Below, piece after piece: positions 1 to 4,061 of a DNA stretch of 6,498 nucleotides. The position numbers were made by a program, and so were the translations under genes. Source of the DNA: Burkholderiales bacterium (GTDB lineage: Bacteria; Pseudomonadota; Gammaproteobacteria; Burkholderiales; Burkholderiaceae_C); the NCBI GenBank assembly GCA_028869035.1, contig JAGWTL010000173.1, positions 1 through 6,498 of the forward strand, written 5' to 3'. The notes under the pieces are model-generated. The model was not told where the DNA came from, searched no databases, and saw only the letters and a list, made by a program, of their open reading frames with translations. Position 1 is the stretch's first letter, and each line of letters starts with the position of its first letter.

Positions 1-231
1 CGCAACATGCTGCCGGTGCTGCTGACGCAGACCATCATCCTGTTCCAGGACACCTCGCTGGTCTACGCCATCGGCGCCTACGACCTGCTCAAGGGCTTCA
101 CCAATGCCGGCAAGATCTACGGCAGGCCCGAAGAGGCCTATCTGCTGGCCGCCGTGGTGTATTTCGTGATCTGTTTTGCACTCTCCTGGCTGGTCAAGCG
201 CCTGCAGGCCAAGATTGCCATCATTCGCTGA
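1..231 (+). CDS. gltK: Glutamate/aspartate ABC transporter permease GltK, C-terminal part
   Basis: Only the last 76 residues are in the window; the reading frame enters at base 1 (Arg-Asn-Met) and stops at TGA 229-231. The Met codon at base 7 is internal, not a start. The visible part begins at the end of the cytoplasmic loop that contacts the ATPase (RNMLPVLLTQ is typical of polar amino-acid permeases of the HisMQ/GltJK type). It continues through a membrane segment containing TIILFQDTSLVYAIGAY and a final hydrophobic helix (about residues 46-66 of the fragment), and ends in a basic tail (KRLQAK). Such permeases form the inner-membrane channel together with a partner permease (GltJ), a periplasmic binding protein (GltI) and the ATPase. 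The closely following gltL-like ATPase gene and the E. coli order gltI-J-K-L support gltK over gltJ. Substrate is inferred from family resemblance and context; another acidic or polar amino acid is possible. Confidence 0.85.
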   Translation, partial: RNMLPVLLTQTIILFQDTSLVYAIGAYDLLKGFTNAGKIYGRPEEAYLLAAVVYFVICFALSWLVKRLQAKIAIIR

Positions 232-246
232 GAGCTGGAGAAACCC

Positions 247-984
247 ATGATTGAAATCAAGAACGTATCGAAGTGGTATGGCCCGGTGCAGGTGCTCAAC
301 AACTGCACGGTCAGCATCAACAAGGGTGATGTGGTGGTGGTCTGCGGCCCCTCGGGCTCGGGCAAGTCCACGCTGATCAAGACCGTCAACGGCCTGGAGC
401 CCATCCAGCAGGGCGAGATCTTCGTCGACGGCGTGCCCCTGCACGATCCCAAGACCGCCCTGCCCAAGCTGCGCAGCCGCGTGGGCATGGTGTTCCAGCA
501 CTTCGAACTGTTTCCTCATCTGTCCGTGACCGAGAACCTGACCATCGCCCAGGTCAAGGTGCTGGGCCGCAGCATCGATGAAGCCAAGGCCCGCGGCCTC
601 AAGATGCTGGACCGCGTGGGCCTGATGGCGCACAAGGACAAGTTCCCGGGCCAGCTCTCGGGCGGCCAGCAGCAGCGTGTGGCGATCGCGCGTGCGCTGT
701 CCATGGACCCCATCGTGATGCTGTTCGACGAGCCGACCTCGGCGCTGGACCCCGAGATGGTGGGCGAGGTGCTGGACGTCATGGTGACTCTGGCCAAGGA
801 GGGCATGACCATGATGGTGGTCACGCACGAGATGGGCTTCGCCCGCAAGGTGGCCAGCCGGGTGATCTTCATCGACGTCGGCGGCCGTATCCTGGAAGAC
901 TGCAGCAAGGACGAGTTCTTTGCCCACCCCGAGAACCGCCAGCCGCGCACCAAGGACTTCCTGAACAAGATCCTGGCGCATTAG
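247..984 (+). CDS. gltL: Glutamate/aspartate ABC transporter ATP-binding protein GltL
   Basis: A complete 245-residue ATPase of the polar amino-acid uptake family (E. coli GltL is about 241 residues). It powers inner-membrane import by hydrolysing ATP at the cytoplasmic face of the GltJ/GltK permeases. All nucleotide-binding motifs are visible and intact: Walker A GPSGSGKST at residues 34-42, Q-loop Gln84 in MVFQHFELFPHL, signature LSGGQQQR at 137-144, Walker B VMLFDEP at 157-163 with catalytic Glu162, D-loop SALD at 165-168, and switch His194 in VVTHEMGFARKVA. The start at 247 is preceded by GGAG (237-240) at 6 nt spacing and lies 15 bp after the permease stop, so the two are co-transcribed. 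It looks like the last gene of the operon, because a hairpin-rich repeat begins right after its TAG stop and pyrC has its own promoter. No oddities were seen. The ATPase call is very secure; glutamate/aspartate as substrate is by close resemblance to E. coli GltL. Confidence 0.95.
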   Translation: MIEIKNVSKWYGPVQVLNNCTVSINKGDVVVVCGPSGSGKSTLIKTVNGLEPIQQGEIFVDGVPLHDPKTALPKLRSRVGMVFQHFELFPHLSVTENLTIAQVKVLGRSIDEAKARGLKMLDRVGLMAHKDKFPGQLSGGQQQRVAIARALSMDPIVMLFDEPTSALDPEMVGEVLDVMVTLAKEGMTMMVVTHEMGFARKVASRVIFIDVGGRILEDCSKDEFFAHPENRQPRTKDFLNKILAH

Positions 985-985
985 A

Positions 986-1076
986 GCCCACCCCCGAGGG
1001 GCTGCGCCCCTCCCCCTCAAGGGGGCGCCACCAGCAGCCCGGCATAGCCGGTTCTGCGGTGGCCCTGGCCTGGGAT
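986..1076. repeat. Structured G/C-rich intergenic repeat with three hairpins (possible gltL terminator)
   Basis: Three inverted repeats are packed directly after gltL. Hairpin 1 has stem GAGGGGC (996-1002) pairing with GCCCCTC (1006-1012) around a TGC loop. Hairpin 2 has CCCCC (1012-1016) pairing with GGGGG (1021-1025) around TCAA, sharing one base with hairpin 1. Hairpin 3 is long: GCCACC (1027-1032) and GCAG (1034-1037) pair with CTGC (1054-1057) and GGTGGC (1058-1063), with A1033 bulged. It then continues across a small internal loop as CCGGC (1039-1043) pairing with GCCGG (1047-1051) around an ATA loop. No U-tract follows, so it is not a classical intrinsic terminator, although it may stop transcription or protect the 3' end. 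It resembles dispersed intergenic repeats I recall from Comamonadaceae; only one copy lies here, so repeat status is from memory. The outer limits are approximate. Confidence 0.6.
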
Positions 1077-1090
1077 CCAAGCTGGCGTTT

Positions 1091-1105
1091 TGGGACAATA
1101 GTGGC
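1091..1105 (+). promoter_or_regulatory. Extended -10 promoter of pyrC, apparently giving a leaderless mRNA
   Basis: The sequence TGG-GACAAT (1091-1099) matches an extended -10 element (TGn followed by a TATAAT-like hexamer, 4 of 6 matches). Its last base is 6 nt before the pyrC ATG, so transcription would be expected to begin at or within a base or two of the A of the start codon. No Shine-Dalgarno sequence is present between 1085 and 1105, which fits a leaderless message. No good -35 hexamer is seen about 17 bp upstream, as is usual for extended -10 promoters. Confidence 0.5.
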
Positions 1106-2143
1106 ATGACACAGGAAATCACGATCACCCGCCCCGACGACTGGCATCTGCACGTGCGCGACGGCGCCGCGCTGGCCGCCGTGGTGCCGCACACGGCGCG
1201 CCAGTTCGGCCGCGCCATCATCATGCCCAACCTCAAGCCGCCGGTGACCACGGCCAACGAGGCCGCGCACTACCGCGCGCGCATCCGCGCCGCCGTGCCC
1301 GCCGGCGTGGCCTTCGAGCCGCTGATGACGCTCTACCTCACCGACAATCTGCCGCCCGAGGAGATCGAGCGCGCCAGGGCGGCCGGCGTGGTGGCCTGCA
1401 AGCTCTACCCGGCCGGCGCCACCACCAACAGCGATGCCGGCGTGACCGACATCCGCAAGACCTACAGGACGCTGGAGGCCATGCAGCGCGAGGGCCTGCT
1501 GCTGCTGGTGCACGGCGAGGTGACCTCGCCCGAGATCGATCTGTTCGACCGCGAGGCCGTGTTCATCGAACAGCAGTTGAAGCCCCTGCGCCGTGATTTC
1601 CCCGAACTCAGGATCGTGTTCGAGCACATCACCACGAAGGAGGCGGCGCAGTACGTGATGGAGAGCGACCGCTACACCGGCGCCACCATCACCGCGCACC
1701 ACCTGCTCTACAACCGCAACGCCATCTTCACCGGCGGCATCCGCCCGCACTACTACTGCCTGCCCGTGCTCAAGCGCGAAGTGCACCGGCAGGCCCTGGT
1801 GGCCGCGGCCACCAGCGGCAACCCGAAGTTCTTTCTCGGCACCGACAGCGCGCCGCATCCCGCGCATCTGAAGGAGCACGCCACCGGCTGCGCCGGCTGC
1901 TACACCGCCCACGCCGCGATCGAGATGTACGCCGAGGCCTTCGACGCGGCCGGCGCGCTGGACAAGCTGGAGGGTTTCGCCAGTTTCCATGGCGCCGATT
2001 TCTACGGCCTGCCGCGCAACACGGGAACGATACGCCTGCGTCGCGAGAGCTGGACCCCGCCCGAGAGCTTCCCCTTCGGCGAGGCCGAGCTCAAACCCCT
2101 GCGCTCGGGTGAGGCGCTGCCATGGCGCATGGTCTGGAGCTGA
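1106..2143 (+). CDS. pyrC: Dihydroorotase, class II (PyrC)
   Basis: This 345-residue zinc enzyme (E. coli PyrC has 348) reversibly cyclises N-carbamoyl-L-aspartate to dihydroorotate, the third step of pyrimidine synthesis, in the cytoplasm. The amidohydrolase active site can be read along the chain by alignment with E. coli PyrC. Metal ligands are His14 and His16 (DDWHLHVRDG), Lys99 (the carboxylated bridging lysine, in CKLYPAGATTNSD), His136 (LVHGE), His174 (FEHITTKEA) and catalytic Asp247 (LGTDSAPHP). Substrate-contacting positions Arg18, Asn42 (MPNLKPPV) and His251 are also present. The short size and these motifs place it in the homodimeric class II type, not the longer class I enzyme. 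The ATG at 1106 lacks a Shine-Dalgarno and sits just downstream of a -10 element, so the mRNA is probably leaderless. If so, the E. coli pyrC control, where CTP-dependent choice of start site creates a leader hairpin, could not operate here. The 3' end overlaps the next gene by 22 bp. Confidence 0.96.
   Translation: MTQEITITRPDDWHLHVRDGAALAAVVPHTARQFGRAIIMPNLKPPVTTANEAAHYRARIRAAVPAGVAFEPLMTLYLTDNLPPEEIERARAAGVVACKLYPAGATTNSDAGVTDIRKTYRTLEAMQREGLLLLVHGEVTSPEIDLFDREAVFIEQQLKPLRRDFPELRIVFEHITTKEAAQYVMESDRYTGATITAHHLLYNRNAIFTGGIRPHYYCLPVLKREVHRQALVAAATSGNPKFFLGTDSAPHPAHLKEHATGCAGCYTAHAAIEMYAEAFDAAGALDKLEGFASFHGADFYGLPRNTGTIRLRRESWTPPESFPFGEAELKPLRSGEALPWRMVWS
2108..2114 (+). promoter_or_regulatory. 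Ribosome binding site inside the pyrC 3' end, for the DUF3025 gene
   Basis: GGTGAGG lies 7 nt before the ATG at 2122, within the last codons of pyrC. It decides the overlapping start: no other ATG occurs in that frame until codon 58, well inside the conserved domain. Placement within pyrC suggests that ribosomes translating pyrC reach and help start the second gene. Confidence 0.6.
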
Positions 2144-2856
2144 TCGGCTGGGACGCGCCCTGGCTGACGGGCTATCGCGACATCGGAGTACCGCTGGCGC
2201 AGCAGATCCAGGCCGGCGGCAGCTGCGCGGAAGTTCTCGACGGCGCCGGCGCCGCGGTGCGCTTCGTGCCGCAGACCGAGTTGCCCACCGGCATGGCCTA
2301 CGAGCAGTTCATCTTCGAGCGGCAGCGTGTGCCCACGCGCGACGGCCTGCATGATTTTTTCAACGGCCTGGCCTGGCTGCATTTTCCGCAGACCAAGCGG
2401 CGCCTCAACCGGCTGCAGGCGGCGCAGATCGCCGCCGATGGCGTGCAGCCGGTGCGCGGGCCGCTGCGCGATGCCCTCACCGTGTTCGATGAGAATGCTG
2501 CCCTGCTGCAGGCGCCCGACGCGCTCTGGGCCGCGCTGGTCGCGCGCGACTGGCAGCAGCTTTTCATCGGCCTGCGACCGCTGTGGACGCAGGCCAGCCT
2601 GACACTGTTCGGTCATGCCCTGCTGGAAAAGCTGGTGCAGCCGCGCAAGGCCATCACCGCCCATGTTTACCCTGTGCCGCAGGGCCTGGCGCCGGCCGCG
2701 CTCGATGCCTGGCTGGCGCAGGACCTGCACGGTGAGCGCTTGGCCGGCAAGCCCTTCGTGCCCCTGCCGGTGCTGGGTGTGCCGGGCTGGTGGCCCGAGC
2801 AGGATGCGGCTTTTTATGCCGATGCCCGGGTGTTTCGCCCGCCGCGCCCGGGTTGA
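2122..2856 (+). CDS. DUF3025 domain-containing protein of unknown function
   Basis: A 244-residue protein that I recognise as the DUF3025 family, for which I know no established function. Family-like blocks in order are: YEQFIFERQRVPTR (60-73), HDFFNGLAWLHFPQTKRRLN (77-96), RGPLRDALTVFDENAALL (112-129), FGHALLEKLVQPRKAITAHV (163-182) and a C-terminal LPVLGVPGWWPEQ (215-227) followed by VFRP (237-240). Several potentially catalytic or metal-binding residues sit in these blocks (His77, Asp78, Asn81, Arg116, Asp117, Asp123, Glu124, Asn125, His165, Glu169, His181), but no known catalytic signature is evident. No signal peptide or membrane segment is seen, so it is probably cytoplasmic. The start overlaps pyrC by 22 bp in another frame and has its own ribosome binding site, so it is likely translationally coupled to pyrC. 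A role linked to pyrimidine or general nucleotide metabolism can only be guessed from this position. The family call is firm; the function is unknown. Confidence 0.88.
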   Translation: MAHGLELIGWDAPWLTGYRDIGVPLAQQIQAGGSCAEVLDGAGAAVRFVPQTELPTGMAYEQFIFERQRVPTRDGLHDFFNGLAWLHFPQTKRRLNRLQAAQIAADGVQPVRGPLRDALTVFDENAALLQAPDALWAALVARDWQQLFIGLRPLWTQASLTLFGHALLEKLVQPRKAITAHVYPVPQGLAPAALDAWLAQDLHGERLAGKPFVPLPVLGVPGWWPEQDAAFYADARVFRPPRPG

Positions 2857-2899
2857 GGCGCCAAATCGCCACAGTTGATGTGGAAATGGACCGTCTGCG

Positions 2900-2930
2900 C
2901 TTGAATTCGCCACGTTCACCCTTACCATTT
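2900..2930 (+). promoter_or_regulatory. Candidate heat-shock (sigma32-like) or sigma70 promoter of htpX
   Basis: CTTGAAT (2900-2906) matches the core of the sigma32 -35 element (CTTGAAA), and TACCATTT (2923-2930) resembles the sigma32 -10 element CCCCATNT with two mismatches; the spacer is 16 nt. The same DNA can be read as a sigma70 promoter, TTGAAT (2901-2906), 16 bp, TACCAT (2923-2928). Transcription would start near 2936, leaving a leader of about 38 nt. HtpX is a heat-shock protein in E. coli, which makes the sigma32 reading attractive, but the -10 match is imperfect. Confidence 0.45.
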
Positions 2931-2973
2931 GCGCCATCGGTCCGCTTGTGTCGGGCTGTATGAGAAGGAAACC

Positions 2974-3849
2974 ATGAAACGCATCATTCTGTTCGTCCTG
3001 ACCAACCTTGCCGTGGTGGTGGTGCTGGGCATCGTGGCCAGCCTGCTGGGCGTCAACAAGTTCCTGACGGCCAATGGCCTGAACCTGGGCGCGTTGCTGG
3101 GCTTCGCGCTGATCATGGGCTTCGGCGGCGCCATCATCTCGCTGCTGATCAGCAAGCCCGTGGCCAAGTGGAGCGCCGGCGTGCAGATCATCGAGCAGCC
3201 CCAGACGCCGGACGAAGCCTGGATCGTCAACACCGTGCGCAAGTTCGCCGACCAGGCCGGCATCGGCATGCCCGAGGTCGGCATCTTCGAGGGCGACCCC
3301 AATGCCTTCGCCACCGGCGCCTTCAAGAACTCGGCCCTGGTGGCTGTCTCCACCGGGCTGCTGAGCAACATGACGCGCGAGGAGGTGGAGGCCGTGATCG
3401 GCCACGAGGTGGCCCACATCGCCAACGGCGACATGGTGACCATGACCCTGATCCAGGGCGTGATGAACACCTTCGTCGTGTTCATCAGCCGCGTGGTCGG
3501 TTATGCCGTGGACAGTTTCCTGCGCCGCAACGACGAGGAAAGCTCCGGGCCCGGCATCGGCTATTTCGTCACGACCATCGTGATGGACATCATTCTTGGC
3601 TTCCTGGCCGCCATGGTGGTGGCCTGGTTCTCGCGCCAGCGCGAGTTCCGCGCCGATGCCGGTTCGGCCCAGCTCTTGGGTCGTCGCCAGCCCATGATCA
3701 ATGCGCTGGCCCGCCTGGGGGGGCTGCACACGGCCGAACTGCCCAAGAGCATGGCTGCCATGGGGATTGCCGGTGGCATCGGTCAGCTGTTCTCGACGCA
3801 CCCGCCGATCGAGGAGCGCATCGCCGCGCTGCAGAACGCGCAAGGCTGA
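2974..3849 (+). CDS. htpX: Membrane zinc metalloprotease HtpX
   Basis: A 291-residue M48-family endopeptidase (E. coli HtpX has 293) of the inner membrane with its active site facing the cytoplasm. It degrades misfolded membrane proteins in cooperation with FtsH in E. coli. Two N-terminal membrane segments (about residues 4-24 and 36-59) precede a conserved region EQPQTP (74-79) and NAFATGAFKNSALVAVSTGLL (110-130, in part). The zinc site is HEVAH (His144, Glu145, His148), with the third ligand Glu224 in SRQREFRADAGSA. Two further hydrophobic stretches lie at about 157-178 and 194-217. THPPIEERIAAL (275-286) is the usual family ending. The ATG at 2974 is chosen because AAGGA (2965-2969) precedes it and because the protein then starts MKRIILFVLTNLAVVVV like its homologues. 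A TTG further upstream in frame (2929) overlaps the predicted promoter. All catalytic residues are intact. It appears to be transcribed alone, with its own promoter and a strong terminator. Confidence 0.96.
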   Translation: MKRIILFVLTNLAVVVVLGIVASLLGVNKFLTANGLNLGALLGFALIMGFGGAIISLLISKPVAKWSAGVQIIEQPQTPDEAWIVNTVRKFADQAGIGMPEVGIFEGDPNAFATGAFKNSALVAVSTGLLSNMTREEVEAVIGHEVAHIANGDMVTMTLIQGVMNTFVVFISRVVGYAVDSFLRRNDEESSGPGIGYFVTTIVMDIILGFLAAMVVAWFSRQREFRADAGSAQLLGRRQPMINALARLGGLHTAELPKSMAAMGIAGGIGQLFSTHPPIEERIAALQNAQG

Positions 3850-3873
3850 GAGAGACTGCGAGTCTTTCTCTCA
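3847..3873 (+). other. Hairpin overlapping the htpX stop codon
   Basis: TGAGAG (3847-3852) plus AGACT (3853-3857) pairs with AGTCT (3861-3865) and CTCTCA (3868-3873), with a GCG loop and a two-base TT bulge: 11 base pairs in all. It includes the htpX TGA stop. No U-tract follows, so it is not itself a terminator; it could stabilise the mRNA end or be incidental. Confidence 0.35.
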
Positions 3874-3928
3874 TGCCCGAGCAGCGCGCCAGAAAAACTC
3901 CCAGCCTCTGAGTCCTGAACTGAACACC

Positions 3929-3968
3929 GACCCCGGGGAATCCGTGTTTCCCCGGGGTTTTTGTTTTT
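3929..3968 (+). terminator. Rho-independent terminator downstream of htpX
   Basis: An 11-bp perfect stem, ACCCCGGGGAA (3930-3940) pairing with TTCCCCGGGGT (3948-3958), encloses a 7-nt loop (3941-3947). It runs straight into a T-rich tail (TTTTTGTTTTT, 3958-3968). This is a textbook intrinsic terminator about 80 bp after the htpX stop. It separates htpX from the following signalling gene. Confidence 0.93.
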
Positions 3969-3979
3969 CGGGGCATCGC

Positions 3980-4008
3980 TTGCATCGGTTCGGGGACATG
4001 TCCACAAT
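3980..4008 (+). promoter_or_regulatory. Candidate sigma70 promoter of the GGDEF/EAL gene, with a palindrome in its spacer
   Basis: TTGCAT (3980-3985) and CACAAT (4003-4008) are separated by 17 bp, an ideal spacing, with 3 of 6 and 4 of 6 consensus matches. Transcription would begin near 4015 and give a leader of about 47 nt. The spacer holds the perfect 10-bp palindrome GGACATGTCC (3994-4003), whose last base is the first base of the -10 element, a position where a bound protein would block polymerase. The promoter is predicted from spacing and position just after the terminator. Confidence 0.4.
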
Positions 4009-4061
4009 GACAGGGGCCGATTGCCGCTTAGCGCCAGCGGCCACCATCACCCGCGCCTTTC

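Noticed and set aside
869..1990. A 373-codon open frame on the - strand opposite gltL and pyrC
   Set aside because: It is antisense to pyrC, crosses the intergenic repeat, has compositionally biased translation and shows no recognisable domain.
2355..2360. Run of six T in the DUF3025 gene as a possible slippage or frameshift site
   Set aside because: The frame encodes the conserved HDFFNGL block on both sides without a shift, so there is no sign of recoding.
2825..2852. Two CCCGGG copies at the end of the DUF3025 gene that could pair as a terminator stem
   Set aside because: The stem is only 6 bp with a 16-nt loop, lies inside the coding sequence and has no U-tract.
2929..2973. Upstream TTG start that would extend HtpX by 15 residues
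   Set aside because: It overlaps the predicted -10 element, adds a polar segment not found in HtpX, and lacks a ribosome binding site, whereas ATG 2974 has one.
2002..3843. A 613-codon open frame on the - strand spanning the end of pyrC, the DUF3025 gene and htpX
   Set aside because: It runs antisense to three well-recognised genes, and its translation is low-complexity and rich in His, Gln, Gly, Ala and Arg. That is typical of the reverse strand of high-GC coding DNA.
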